64,000 nt of DNA, taken from positions 26,003-90,002 of the forward strand of contig NZ_CANLMZ010000015.1 of NCBI RefSeq assembly GCF_947492645.1. Direction: 5' to 3'. Positions 25,528-35,611 of the stretch are shown here, piece by piece; within the stretch, counting starts at the first letter, position 1; every line of letters starts with the position of its first letter. Source of the stretch: an uncultured Pontibacter sp. Lineage in GTDB: Bacteria; Bacteroidota; Bacteroidia; Cytophagales; Hymenobacteraceae. A program made the position numbers and the translations under genes. The notes under the pieces were generated by a model. That model was not told the origin of the DNA and made no database searches. It worked only from the letters and a program-made list of their open reading frames with translations.

Positions 25528-28362
25528 ATGCCTGCTGTTACGGTCGCTGCTTTTATGGCAAATATTCCAGATTATAACCTCGACGAACTCGATGCGCGCC
25601 AGCATATTATCATCAAAGGGGCACGGGTGCATAACTTAAAAAACCTGAGTGTGGCGCTGCCGCGCAATAAATTTATAGTGGTTACGGGGCTGTCAGGCTC
25701 GGGTAAGTCCTCCCTGGCCTTTGACACACTTTATGCCGAAGGGCAGCGCATGTACGTAGAGAGCCTTAGCTCTTATGCGCGCCAGTTCCTGGGGCGTATG
25801 GATAAACCTGATGTAGATTACATCAAAGGAATTAGTCCGGCTATTGCTATTGAGCAAAAGGTAAGTATAAAGAACAACCGCTCTACCGTTGGCACCAGCA
25901 CCGAGATTTATGATTACCTGAAGCTGCTGTTTGCGCGCATTGGCAAAACATATTCGCCGGTGTCCGGGGAGGTGGTGCAGAAAGACTCTGTGGCTGATGT
26001 GGTAGACTTTATTTTCTCGCTGGAGGATGAAGCCCGTGTTATGATACTGGCGCCGCTGCTACAGCACAAAGAGCGTACCTTGGCCAAAGAACTGGATTTG
26101 CTTTTGCAGAAAGGTTATTCTCGTATTTATGCCAACGGCGAAGTATACTTTATTGAGGAGCTGCTGGAGCAGAAAAGCCCTAAACTAGGCAAAGAAGTAT
26201 ATATTCTGATTGATCGCGCTGTTATCTATAAGTCTGATGAAGACCTGCAGTTCAGAATTGCCGACTCGGTGCAGACTGCCTTTTTTGAAGGGCATGGTGA
26301 GTGCCGCGTAAAGTATGGTGATGGTGAAGAACGTGTTTTCTCAGATAAATTTGAGTTGGACGGCATTCTGTTCGAGGAGCCTTCTGTAAACTTCTTCAGC
26401 TTTAACAACCCATACGGTGCCTGCCAGACCTGCGAGGGCTTTGGTAGTGTACTTGGTATAGACCCTGATCTGGTTATACCTGATAAAAGCCTCACAGTAT
26501 ATGAAGGAGCGGTAGCGCCATGGCGCTCCGATAAAATGAACGAGTGGCTACAGCCGCTGCTTAAAAACGGCATCCGTTTTGACTTTCCCATTCACAGGCC
26601 ATACAACGAGCTTTCGGAGGCGGAGCAAGAATTACTTTGGACCGGCAACAATCACTTTGAAGGTCTGAACGACTTCTTCAAGTTTGTGCAGCAGCAAACG
26701 CATAAAATTCAGTACCGCGTGCTGTTGTCGCGCTATCGTGGCCGCACCGCCTGCCCCGACTGTAAAGGTTCGCGATTGCGCAAAGATGCCAGTTACGTGA
26801 AAGTAAGCGGCAAAAGTATAACTGACCTGGTGCTGATGCCGATAACACAGGTACTAGCCTTTTTCGAGAACCTGGAGATATCAGAGCACGAGCAAAAAGT
26901 GGCTGATCGCCTTGTTACGGAAGTTACCAACCGTTTAGGCTACCTGGTGCGTGTGGGGCTTGGATATTTAACACTTAACCGTCTTTCTAACACTTTATCT
27001 GGTGGCGAAAGCCAGCGTATAAGTTTAGCGACATCGCTTGGTAGCGCCTTGGTGGGCTCTATGTACATCCTGGATGAGCCAAGTATAGGCCTGCACCCCA
27101 AAGACTCTGAGCAACTTATTAGTGTACTCCGAACGCTGCAGAAACTGGGCAATACCGTAATTGTGGTAGAGCACGAAGAGGAAATGATGCGCGCCGCAGA
27201 CCAATTGATTGATATTGGCCCTGAGGCTGGTTCTGGTGGTGGCAACCTGATGTTTCAGGGTACTTTTGAAGAAATGACTCAAAGTGCCGACACCTATACG
27301 GCGAAGTACTTATCTGGTAAAATGGAGGTGCCGGTGCCGGTGCAGCGTCGTAAATGGCGCAATGCGATCGAGGTTTTCGGAGCACGAGAAAATAACCTTA
27401 AAAGCCTGAGCGTTAAAGTGCCCTTAGGCGTGATGACGGTGGTGACAGGTGTGAGTGGGTCAGGTAAATCTACGCTTATCAAAAAAATACTGGCGCCTGC
27501 CATGCAAAAGCTGCACGGTTCTTCATCAGAGGCCACAGGTAAGTTCGATAAACTAGCCGGCGACTACAGCAAGATTGAACACGTGGAGTTTGTGGACCAG
27601 AACCCGATCGGTAAGTCGTCGCGCTCAAACCCGGTAACGTATGTCAAAGCCTACGATGCCATCCGTACTTTGTATGCAGATCAGCCGGTGGCAAAATCGC
27701 GTGGTTTTAAGCCATCCCATTTCTCCTTTAATATAGAAGGCGGCCGCTGCGAAGTCTGCCAGGGCGAGGGGCAGGTGAAGATTGAGATGCAGTTTATGGC
27801 TGACATCTACCTTACTTGCGAGAGCTGCCATGGCCAGCGCTTTAAGCAGGATGTGCTGGATGTAAAGTATAAAGAGAAAAGCATATCAGAAGTGTTGGAC
27901 ATGACCATTGCCGATAGTATCCAGTTCTTTGTAGACCAGCCAAAAATCATAGAGAAAATGAAGCCGCTAAATGATGTGGGTTTAGGCTACATCCGCTTGG
28001 GGCAATCGAGCAATACATTATCCGGTGGCGAGGCGCAACGCGTAAAACTGGCATCTTTCCTTACCAAAGGCGCACAGCCACACCAGGAGAACATCCTGTT
28101 TATATTTGATGAGCCAAGTACCGGCCTGCACTTCCACGATATCAGCAAGCTGCTTACATCCATCAACGCGCTGATTGAGAATGGCAATACTGTAGTTATC
28201 ATCGAGCACAACATGGATATCATCAAAACTGCCGATTGGATTATAGACCTTGGCCCGGAAGGTGGCACAAACGGTGGGTACCTGTTGTTTGAGGGCACAC
28301 CTGAGGATATGGCGAAGCTGGAGGATAACCATACTGCCCGTTTCCTGAAGACCAGGTTGTAG
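25528..28362 (+). CDS. uvrA: Excinuclease ABC subunit A
   Basis: UvrA is the damage-sensing ATPase of nucleotide excision repair; it loads UvrB. The 944-residue protein has two ABC-type ATPase modules: Walker A GLSGSGKS at 54-61 and GVSGSGKS in the second half, each with its signature (LSGGESQR and LSGGEAQR). Zinc modules are seen as CQTCEGFG, CPDCKGSR and the pair CEVCQGEG ... CESCHGQRF. Start at 25528 or at the internal ATG 25555 (MANIPDYNL); both are upstream of the conserved IIIKGARVHNLKN. Monocistronic, ended by a terminator. Confidence 0.97.
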   Translation: MPAVTVAAFMANIPDYNLDELDARQHIIIKGARVHNLKNLSVALPRNKFIVVTGLSGSGKSSLAFDTLYAEGQRMYVESLSSYARQFLGRMDKPDVDYIKGISPAIAIEQKVSIKNNRSTVGTSTEIYDYLKLLFARIGKTYSPVSGEVVQKDSVADVVDFIFSLEDEARVMILAPLLQHKERTLAKELDLLLQKGYSRIYANGEVYFIEELLEQKSPKLGKEVYILIDRAVIYKSDEDLQFRIADSVQTAFFEGHGECRVKYGDGEERVFSDKFELDGILFEEPSVNFFSFNNPYGACQTCEGFGSVLGIDPDLVIPDKSLTVYEGAVAPWRSDKMNEWLQPLLKNGIRFDFPIHRPYNELSEAEQELLWTGNNHFEGLNDFFKFVQQQTHKIQYRVLLSRYRGRTACPDCKGSRLRKDASYVKVSGKSITDLVLMPITQVLAFFENLEISEHEQKVADRLVTEVTNRLGYLVRVGLGYLTLNRLSNTLSGGESQRISLATSLGSALVGSMYILDEPSIGLHPKDSEQLISVLRTLQKLGNTVIVVEHEEEMMRAADQLIDIGPEAGSGGGNLMFQGTFEEMTQSADTYTAKYLSGKMEVPVPVQRRKWRNAIEVFGARENNLKSLSVKVPLGVMTVVTGVSGSGKSTLIKKILAPAMQKLHGSSSEATGKFDKLAGDYSKIEHVEFVDQNPIGKSSRSNPVTYVKAYDAIRTLYADQPVAKSRGFKPSHFSFNIEGGRCEVCQGEGQVKIEMQFMADIYLTCESCHGQRFKQDVLDVKYKEKSISEVLDMTIADSIQFFVDQPKIIEKMKPLNDVGLGYIRLGQSSNTLSGGEAQRVKLASFLTKGAQPHQENILFIFDEPSTGLHFHDISKLLTSINALIENGNTVVIIEHNMDIIKTADWIIDLGPEGGTNGGYLLFEGTPEDMAKLEDNHTARFLKTRL

Positions 28363-28683
28363 TATAAGTATAAAATGAAGTATAAAAAGCCGCTGTAAGC
28401 AAAATGCAGCGGCTTTTTGCTTTCTGAGGTGCCAGGTTCAACTACCTCTGCCTCTGTTTACCCAAGTAGTGGAGATTTAACGAATACATACTTCAATTAC
28501 CATATTTCAGGCCTTGTCTCTGTGTCATCTTGTAAAATCTGGTGAAAGGGAGGTTAAGCAGCACCCGCAGCGCCTGTACTTTTACTATAAGTATAAAATA
28601 AAGTATAAACCATAATTTGCTAACTTGCCGTAAAGCAGCGGAGACTGTAAACCAAGTATAAAATCAACATCAAAGTATAAAAC
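28361..28683. repeat. Cluster of AAGTATAAA copies between uvrA and tpiA
   Basis: This 320-base interval carries about seven copies of the AGTATA core, six of them reading AGTATAAA, all in the same (+) orientation: three within about 25 bases right after uvrA and four more between 28588 and 28682, just before the tpiA start. No gene is seen in it apart from the uvrA terminator. Confidence 0.6.
28384..28420 (+). terminator. Terminator of uvrA
   Basis: AAAAAGCCGCTG pairs with CAGCGGCTTTTT around an 11-base loop, just after the uvrA stop. Three AAGTATA-type copies precede it. Confidence 0.88.
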
Positions 28684-29445
28684 ATGAGAAAACGAATTGT
28701 TGCAGGCAACTGGAAAATGAACAAAACCTACGAGGAGGCGCTTTCGCTGGTATCGGAGATTGATAACATGGTGAAAGATGAAGTAAACGGCGATGTGACT
28801 GTAATCATTGCTCCTCCGTTCCCGTTCCTGCAAAGCGTAGGCAAGCTTACGCACGGCAACGATCTGATGCACCTTGCTTCTCAAAATGTAAGCGAGCACG
28901 AAAGCGGCGCTTTTACCGGAGAGGTATCAGCAAGTATGCTTAAGTCTGTGGGTACAGAGTACGTGATCATTGGCCATAGTGAGCGCCGCATGTACCACCA
29001 CGAAGATGCCCAGACACTTTACAAAAAAATGAAGGCTACCATTGCGCAAGGCCTGAAACCTATTTTCTGCTGCGGCGAACCATTGGAAGAGCGTGATGCC
29101 GACAATCATTTTGAGTATGTGGGCAAGCAGCTGAACGATAGCCTGTCATACTTAAGCAACGAAGAGTTTGACCAGGTAACGGTAGCCTATGAGCCAATTT
29201 GGGCTATTGGTACCGGCCGCACGGCCAGCAGCCAGCAGGCTCAGGAAATGCACGCTTATATTCGTGAGCAACTGTCGCGGATGTTTGATGCAGAAGCAGC
29301 CTTTAACACAAGTATACTTTATGGTGGCAGCTGCAACCCGGGCAATGCAAAAGAACTGTTTTCCCAGGAAGATGTAGACGGAGGTCTGATTGGTGGGGCA
29401 TCGCTTAAATCGCGTGACTTTACAGATATAATCAAGTCATTCTAA
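28684..29445 (+). CDS. tpiA: Triose-phosphate isomerase
   Basis: Interconverts dihydroxyacetone phosphate and glyceraldehyde 3-phosphate in glycolysis and gluconeogenesis. All catalytic elements are present: GNWKMN with Asn9 and Lys11, IIGHSERR with His98, and AYEPIWAIGTG with the base Glu170; the phosphate loop is near LYGGSCNPGNA and GLIGGASLK. Length 253 residues is standard. It is followed by a terminator and then by the septoil-knot/prmA pair. Confidence 0.97.
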   Translation: MRKRIVAGNWKMNKTYEEALSLVSEIDNMVKDEVNGDVTVIIAPPFPFLQSVGKLTHGNDLMHLASQNVSEHESGAFTGEVSASMLKSVGTEYVIIGHSERRMYHHEDAQTLYKKMKATIAQGLKPIFCCGEPLEERDADNHFEYVGKQLNDSLSYLSNEEFDQVTVAYEPIWAIGTGRTASSQQAQEMHAYIREQLSRMFDAEAAFNTSILYGGSCNPGNAKELFSQEDVDGGLIGGASLKSRDFTDIIKSF

Positions 29446-29458
29446 GTAGCATATAAAC

Positions 29459-29500
29459 AAAAAAAGGCTGCCGACTACTTAAGTTGGCAGCCTTTTTTTG
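29459..29500 (+). terminator. Terminator of tpiA
   Basis: AAAAAGGCTGCCGAC pairs with GTTGGCAGCCTTTTT (one wobble) around a 7-base loop, followed by a T run. Confidence 0.92.
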
Positions 29501-29533
29501 TTTTGATTAATGTTAATTTGAGTAACTTTAAAG

Positions 29534-29908
29534 ATGCAAATTTTAGTAACGCTTTGGTTCGCTTTAATGCCCCTGCTGCTGGCAAAGGAAGTGGGCCCTG
29601 CACCTGTTAAAAACGCTGCCGTAGCCCGCGATTACTGCGGTATTTACGGTGCCGTATACCTGGAGCGAGATCCAAAGTATAAAAACACAGCCGCTTACAC
29701 CGTTTACCTGAACGAAGACGAGGCTTTTGCCAATATGGTAGTATACCGCGAGAATAATAAACTTTTTGCCGATGCTACAGCAATTTGGTATCTTACACCC
29801 AAGAAAGCGTTTGCCGACCACATACTATATGTAACTGACAACCGCAACTTTGCAGACTTTAGCGTGCATTTTACCAACGTGCGCTCGTTTGCTGCTTGCC
29901 GCGAATAA
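29534..29908 (+). CDS. 7(1) septoil-knot domain protein (DUF6150-like), exported
   Basis: A 124-residue protein with an N-terminal signal peptide (MQILVTLWFALMPLLLA). The mature part is built of repeating units of the form A-x(2-4)-VY/LY-x(6-8)-ADxxV: AAYTVYLNEDEAFANMVVY, KLFADATAIWYL, KAFADHILYVTD, RNFADFSVHFT, RSFAACR. This repeat matches the small beta family (DUF6150) for which a seven-crossing torus knot fold has been described. Two Cys (one near the start, one at the end) may form a disulfide. Function of the family is unknown. prmA starts 7 bases later. Confidence 0.72.
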   Translation: MQILVTLWFALMPLLLAKEVGPAPVKNAAVARDYCGIYGAVYLERDPKYKNTAAYTVYLNEDEAFANMVVYRENNKLFADATAIWYLTPKKAFADHILYVTDNRNFADFSVHFTNVRSFAACRE

Positions 29909-29915
29909 TACAAAT

Positions 29916-30746
29916 ATGGATTTTATAGAAGTTACCCTTAAAGTTGACGCAGATTATGCGGACATACTTACAGCCGAGCTCGGAGAGCTTGGCTTTGATG
30001 CTTTTGTGGAAACAGAAGATGGTTTTAGCGCTTACATTGATGAGGATGATTTCTCGGAGGAGGCCCTGAAGGAGGTTTTTGAAAGGTACAATGCTTTTGT
30101 GCAGGTAGCATACACTACGCAGAAGATAGAGCGCCAGAACTGGAACGAGGAATGGGAACGCAATTTCGAGCCTTTGTTTATCGGCGATCAGGTATCGGTA
30201 AGAGCCTCGTTTCACGAAAAGCCTGCCAATGCGAAGTATGATATCGTGATCAATCCTAAAATGTCGTTTGGCACGGGCCACCACGAAACTACCACGCTGA
30301 TGATAGAGAACCAGCTGACGCTGGACCACCAGAACAAGCGTGTGCTGGACATGGGTTGTGGTACCGGCATACTGGCGATAATGGCCGGCGAACTGGGCGC
30401 ATCTGAGATTGTAGCCGTAGAAATAGAAGACTGGACTGTAGAGAATGCCCGCGAAAATGCTGCGCTAAACGGTTACGGAAGTATAGATGTGCGCCTGGGC
30501 GGTGCCGAAACGATAAACGGCGATAAGCCATACGACCTTATACTTGCCAACATCAACCGCAACGTTTTACTAGAAGACATGCCTGCCTATAAAGCTGTAC
30601 TTGTACCGGAAGGCTGGCTGCTGCTAAGCGGATTTTATACCGAGGACCTGCCCATTATACAGGAACGGGCATCTGAATTAGAATTAACTTACATCTCGCA
30701 CCGGGTTAAAAACAATTGGGTGTCGGCGATTTTTAAAGCAAGCTAA
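29916..30746 (+). CDS. prmA: Ribosomal protein L11 methyltransferase
   Basis: S-adenosylmethionine-dependent enzyme that methylates L11. The ATG at 29916 (MDFIEVTLKVDAD) is chosen because the family N-terminus begins there and the preceding gene ends 8 bases upstream; an ATG at 29850 would overlap it. The N-terminal substrate-recognition domain includes RQNWNEEWERNFEPL. The methyltransferase core has MSFGTGHHETT, DMGCGTGILAI (motif I) and ILANINRNVL (motif IV, N-I-N). Length 276 residues is normal for this phylum. Confidence 0.95.
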   Translation: MDFIEVTLKVDADYADILTAELGELGFDAFVETEDGFSAYIDEDDFSEEALKEVFERYNAFVQVAYTTQKIERQNWNEEWERNFEPLFIGDQVSVRASFHEKPANAKYDIVINPKMSFGTGHHETTTLMIENQLTLDHQNKRVLDMGCGTGILAIMAGELGASEIVAVEIEDWTVENARENAALNGYGSIDVRLGGAETINGDKPYDLILANINRNVLLEDMPAYKAVLVPEGWLLLSGFYTEDLPIIQERASELELTYISHRVKNNWVSAIFKAS

Positions 30747-30764
30747 TATTTTAACCTTACTGCT

Positions 30765-33700
30765 ATGAGGCATAAACTTTTACCCTTTTTCTTTTTTATA
30801 TCGATAATAGTGGCGCAGGCGCAATCCAAAATTTCTGGAAAGCCTGATGATTTTGTGACGGAGGTGAAGGCGATGTTGATTACGGGTAAAGCGACGAATG
30901 CCGAAAAGCTTGCCGCTGATCTGGATGCTGTCTGGAACAGCGGCACGCTTACAAAAAATCAGCAAAAAGAGATTATTGACATTACCCAGGAGCTGTACCG
31001 CAAGCGCATGCGTGTGAATCCGCACTTTGAACAGTTCTTTGTTATGGTTACGGCTGGCGTAAACAGCCAGAACATGCGCGGTAAGCAACTGGACAATATG
31101 CTGGAGGTGATTGCTAAAACTGTGCAGAACGAAGATGGCAAACACCTGGAGAGTTTCCTGAGCACAGCCAGCTTATACCTGAACACCAACCGCATTTACC
31201 AGAACACATACTATAAACTGAATGCCTCCGGTGGCAGCTTTAGCTTTGCTTATGAGGGTGCCAGTAAACCAGCAGAGGGTGCCAAAGCAGAAGATGGCTG
31301 GGGCACCTCCTGGGACGATGAAGTGAACGCAAACGGTGAGCTGATTGAAGACGATGGTTGGGGCGTTATTGCACCGGCTCCAAAAAAAGAGGATAAGAAG
31401 AAAAACGAAAAAAACCGCAAAGAAAGCATTAAACGCCAGTTTATACCGGCACAGCCTAAAGTTAGTGGTCCCGTACTAAAGCTGGAAAATGTTAACCTTA
31501 CCTTCGTTACCCCCTGGGATTCTACAGGCATCAATAAAACACATGGCCAATTAATGTTGGCTACAAACACTTTTGTTGGCGAAGGCGGTACTTTTGACTG
31601 GCAGGCTGATGGCGCTCCTGCTTCTGCTGAAATCCGGAAGTATAGCTTTAACACATCTTTTGCAGGCTTTAAGGCGCCTGATGTAACAGTATCTTACCCC
31701 TCAGTTCTGGCTACTCCCGTAGATGGTGCCATGGAGTGGATAAGCGGTAAACGCAAAACAAGTCAGTACCCCTATCCAAAATTCTTCTCGTTTACGAATG
31801 ATGCAAAGCTGAAGACACTTGGCGATAACATAACCTACACGGGCGGCTTTTCGATGATTGGCGATTTGATCGGCAGTAAACCACTTGATAATAGCTTATC
31901 GGAAATTGTAGTGTCTAATGGCGGGGAACGTAAGTTTCGTTCTCAGGCGCGTAATTATACTATAAACGATTCGCTGATTATGGCAAACCTGGCATCGGTA
32001 GCTATTTATCAGCAAAAAGACTCGCTTACGCACCCAGCCATGCAGCTGCGCTACTCAAAACCCATGCAGGTGCTAACGCTCACCAAAGACAAGGGGCCAT
32101 ATGCCCGCACTCCGTTTTTCGATACATTCCATAAGCTGGAAATAACAGCAGAAAGGCTGCATTGGGATTTGCGTTCGCAGGACATTGATTTTTCCATCAT
32201 CAACTCAAAGGCTCTGATGCCTGTCCAGATTGAATCTTCTCACTACTACTCAAATAACCGGTATCAGCAATTAGTGGGCATTGCGCCTTTCCATCCCTTG
32301 CAGATTTTGGTAGGGCATGCAGCAAAGGCCAAGAGCAACACATTTTATACTTCAGATGTTGCCCGTACCACTAAGCTAAACGAAAAATCTATAAAAGAAG
32401 CTTCGCTTGCCATGCAACATGCCGGCTACATCAACTACGACCCATCAACCGGGTACATAGAGATGAAGGAAAAAGCGTGGCACTATGTTCGGTCTTCGCG
32501 TAACATTAACGATTACGACCACCTGATCATTAAATCTCTGGTGCCATCCGGAAAAAACGCTACCCTAAATCTGGCCGATAATAAACTGACGGTGCGTGGC
32601 GTGGAGAGGATCTCTTTCAATAACGATACAGCGAGTGTATATATATTACCTACAAAAAGCGAAGTACACATTCTTAAAAACCGCGATATCGAATTTGATG
32701 GGCAGGTGTTTGCCAGTAGCCTTGCCTTTAAAGGCTCTAAGTTCAAGTTTAATTATGATGAGTTCTCTATAGACCTGACCAAACTGGACACCGTAGCCTT
32801 GATGTCTCGGAAGCGTAGGGCAGAGGGCGGTGAGGTAACAGACCAGGTGCTTACCGGTAAAAATGGAGCCATCTCGGGCAAGCTTTACATTAACAAGCCA
32901 AACAATAAGTCAGGAAAAGAATACTTTGCTGACTACCCTAAGTTTGATGCGCCGGTAGGTGCACAGGTAGCTTTTGCAAGACCAGATGTTGCCGGAGGCG
33001 CCTACGACAGCACCGTATACTTTGATATGCCGCCGTTTAAACTCGATAGTTTGGCCTCAGGCAAGAATGTAATCGGGTTTGATGGTACGTTTAACTCCGG
33101 AGGTATTTTCCCGCCTATCAAAACAAAGCTAATGATGATGCCCGACGAAACGCTGGGCTTTTATTACCAGCCGGGAGCCAAAGGGCTGGCAGCTTTTGGA
33201 GGCAAGGGTGTAGCGTATGATACCATTATGATGAGCTCTAGCGGTATACAGAGCAAGGGCAAGCTTACTTATCTTACCGCAACACTACATGCGCCGGTTT
33301 ATACTTACTATAAAAATGCCGTTGTTACTAAAGTCGGCAAAACCGCCGAAATAGCCGAGGGCACACTAGGAGGCACTAAATTCCCGGTGGCTAAAGTATC
33401 CGATTACCACATGAACTGGCTTCCGCAGTCTGACACAATGTACATACAGACGCAGAAGGAGCCAATGAAAGTGTACAAGGAAGAGTTCTCTTTTAAAGGC
33501 GTAGCCAAACTGGCACCGGGTGGTTTATACGGGGCAGGCGTAGTAGATAACCCTGTGGCAAACGTAACATCAGCAGAGCTGCACTTTAAGCAGCGTAACC
33601 TTAGCGGCAACCACGCCACCTTAGTTGCTAAATCCGATAGAGCGGGGCGTCCGGCCATTAAAGCAAAGGATATGGCTTTTGAGTATGACCTGGTTAAAGG

Positions 33701-35540
33701 TATGGTAGATTTTGAAAGCGAAGTGAAGGGAGCCGCAAGTATAGAATTCCCGCATGCACAGTACACCACATCTATGAGTAGTGCCCGCTGGGACATGAAC
33801 AAGCAACGCGTAAGCCTTAAAGCCGACGAGAACGGAAACAAAAACTGGTTTTACTCGCAGCACCCGCAACAGGAGGGGCTGCAGTTTGCCGCAGCAAGTG
33901 GCGAGTACGACCTTAAGGCCAACACCATACTTGCTGGCGGTGTGCCTTACATTACAGTCGGAGACTCTTATGTAGTTCCTGATAGCGGTAAAGTGGCTGT
34001 TGCCGGCGATGCTACCATTAAAACACTACGCAATGCCAAGGTTATTGCCGATACGCTGCAGCAATACCACAAAATGTATGCAGGTAATATTGATGTGCTC
34101 TCGCGGAACGCCTTTAAAGGAACAGCAGTACATGATTATTTTAATGCAGCCTCCGACTCGTTTAAGCTTACTTTCACGAACTACGTGTATGGCAACCCGC
34201 GTGGCAAGAAAAAGCCAATCTATACTTTTGCAGAGGCCCAGGCCGATGAGAAGAGCCAGTTCTATATTTTCCCGAGAATTCTGTACCGCGGTAAAATTAT
34301 GATGCACGCACCCAAAGAGCACTTTGACTTTGAGGGCGACCTGAAGCTTAACTTTACCGGTAACCCGGCAGACTCTGACTGGTTCTCCTATAAAAAAGAC
34401 TCTCTAAACCCGGCAAACGTTCGTATCCCGATCACGAAACCAAAGGCAGCTGACGGAACACCACTTCATACTGGCCTGCACATTTCCAGGGGAAGTTCTA
34501 AACTGTACAACACGTTCGTGTCTAAAAAGCAGGATATGGAAGACCTTGACCTGTTTGTAGTAGATGGGCTTTTATCTTATAACAAAGAGAAGTCTGAGTT
34601 TAAGATGGGCAGAGAAGGACGTGCTTACCAGGATTCTTACGAAGGTAACATGCTGCTTTATAATGAAGCCTCAAACACGGTTAGATTTGAGGGAAAGCTG
34701 AACCTGGTAAAGCAGATGAAAAACTTCAACATTGAAGCATCTGGCAGCGGCGATGCCAACGTAGACAGCAGCCGCTACAATCTTGATGCTTTTATGGCTT
34801 TCGATCTTTCCGCGCATTCCAGTATTCTGAATACGATGGCCTCTTCGCTGAAAGAAAATGTAGGAGGCACCGGCGAAGCACTTGATAAGAGCGAAGCCAC
34901 GATGTATAAACTAGCCGAATTTATTGGCGACAGAGAAGCAAGGCAGTATGGTGCTGCTATGGAATATGTGCCTCTGCCTAAATTATCTAAAAAGCTGTTG
35001 CGCAGTATCGTTATCAATAAAGCAGACTTACGATGGTCTAATGAATTGAAGGCCTGGTACAGCGTTGGTAAAATAAGTGTGGCCAGCATGCTTAAAGAAG
35101 ATATAAACGCGCAGCTAAACGGTTACCTGGAAATCAGGCAGGACATGAACGGCGAGCCGGCAGTTAATTTATACTTACAGGCAAACCCTAATGCATGGTA
35201 CTATATCAGCTTTCTGGAAAACTCGCTTACCATTTATTCTGCAGATGAGCAGCTAAACAAGCAGGTGCGCTCAAAGGCTAAGGGTAGTCGCGGAGCATCA
35301 TCAAACTATGGTGTTTACGAAGGCAGCGACATAGACAAGAATACTTTTCTGGAGCATTTCCGCAAAAATTACCTGAATGGAGAGGATGGTTTTAAAGTTG
35401 CTGCCGGGCAGCCCGCAAATGCACTACCAGCAAGTAACGTGAATTATCCTGAGGAAGAACCGGCCGGAAAGGAGAAAAAAAAGAAACGCAAAAAAGATAA
35501 AAACGACCCGTTTGAGGAAAACACAGAAAATAACAACTAA
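30765..35540 (+). CDS. Very large exported protein of unknown function (1,591 aa)
   Basis: I do not recognise a named family. A signal peptide (LLPFFFFISIIVAQA, cleavage near residue 20) exports it. An N-terminal helical part (about 20-150) is followed by an acidic linker with two tryptophan motifs (DGWGTSWDDE and EDDGWGVI) and a Lys-rich patch, then about 1,200 residues of repeating short beta strands of the kind LTVRGVERISFNND, DIEFDGQVFASSLAFKG, FNYDEFSIDLTKLD, which recall elongated beta-helical or lipid-transport folds. The C-terminus is a charged low-complexity tail (EKKKKRKKDKNDPF). No T9SS sorting domain or lipobox. It starts 18 bases after prmA. Confidence 0.8.
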   Translation: MRHKLLPFFFFISIIVAQAQSKISGKPDDFVTEVKAMLITGKATNAEKLAADLDAVWNSGTLTKNQQKEIIDITQELYRKRMRVNPHFEQFFVMVTAGVNSQNMRGKQLDNMLEVIAKTVQNEDGKHLESFLSTASLYLNTNRIYQNTYYKLNASGGSFSFAYEGASKPAEGAKAEDGWGTSWDDEVNANGELIEDDGWGVIAPAPKKEDKKKNEKNRKESIKRQFIPAQPKVSGPVLKLENVNLTFVTPWDSTGINKTHGQLMLATNTFVGEGGTFDWQADGAPASAEIRKYSFNTSFAGFKAPDVTVSYPSVLATPVDGAMEWISGKRKTSQYPYPKFFSFTNDAKLKTLGDNITYTGGFSMIGDLIGSKPLDNSLSEIVVSNGGERKFRSQARNYTINDSLIMANLASVAIYQQKDSLTHPAMQLRYSKPMQVLTLTKDKGPYARTPFFDTFHKLEITAERLHWDLRSQDIDFSIINSKALMPVQIESSHYYSNNRYQQLVGIAPFHPLQILVGHAAKAKSNTFYTSDVARTTKLNEKSIKEASLAMQHAGYINYDPSTGYIEMKEKAWHYVRSSRNINDYDHLIIKSLVPSGKNATLNLADNKLTVRGVERISFNNDTASVYILPTKSEVHILKNRDIEFDGQVFASSLAFKGSKFKFNYDEFSIDLTKLDTVALMSRKRRAEGGEVTDQVLTGKNGAISGKLYINKPNNKSGKEYFADYPKFDAPVGAQVAFARPDVAGGAYDSTVYFDMPPFKLDSLASGKNVIGFDGTFNSGGIFPPIKTKLMMMPDETLGFYYQPGAKGLAAFGGKGVAYDTIMMSSSGIQSKGKLTYLTATLHAPVYTYYKNAVVTKVGKTAEIAEGTLGGTKFPVAKVSDYHMNWLPQSDTMYIQTQKEPMKVYKEEFSFKGVAKLAPGGLYGAGVVDNPVANVTSAELHFKQRNLSGNHATLVAKSDRAGRPAIKAKDMAFEYDLVKGMVDFESEVKGAASIEFPHAQYTTSMSSARWDMNKQRVSLKADENGNKNWFYSQHPQQEGLQFAAASGEYDLKANTILAGGVPYITVGDSYVVPDSGKVAVAGDATIKTLRNAKVIADTLQQYHKMYAGNIDVLSRNAFKGTAVHDYFNAASDSFKLTFTNYVYGNPRGKKKPIYTFAEAQADEKSQFYIFPRILYRGKIMMHAPKEHFDFEGDLKLNFTGNPADSDWFSYKKDSLNPANVRIPITKPKAADGTPLHTGLHISRGSSKLYNTFVSKKQDMEDLDLFVVDGLLSYNKEKSEFKMGREGRAYQDSYEGNMLLYNEASNTVRFEGKLNLVKQMKNFNIEASGSGDANVDSSRYNLDAFMAFDLSAHSSILNTMASSLKENVGGTGEALDKSEATMYKLAEFIGDREARQYGAAMEYVPLPKLSKKLLRSIVINKADLRWSNELKAWYSVGKISVASMLKEDINAQLNGYLEIRQDMNGEPAVNLYLQANPNAWYYISFLENSLTIYSADEQLNKQVRSKAKGSRGASSNYGVYEGSDIDKNTFLEHFRKNYLNGEDGFKVAAGQPANALPASNVNYPEEEPAGKEKKKKRKKDKNDPFEENTENNN

Positions 35541-35611
35541 ACCACTAGCCTTAAACGAAGCGTATATAGTATGGAATATACTTGATTTTAGCGTTTAAAT
35601 TAAGTTTTACC

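Noticed and set aside
29850..29915. Upstream ATG that would extend prmA by 22 residues
   Set aside because: It overlaps the septoil-knot gene and the added residues are not family-like; the ATG at 29916 fits.
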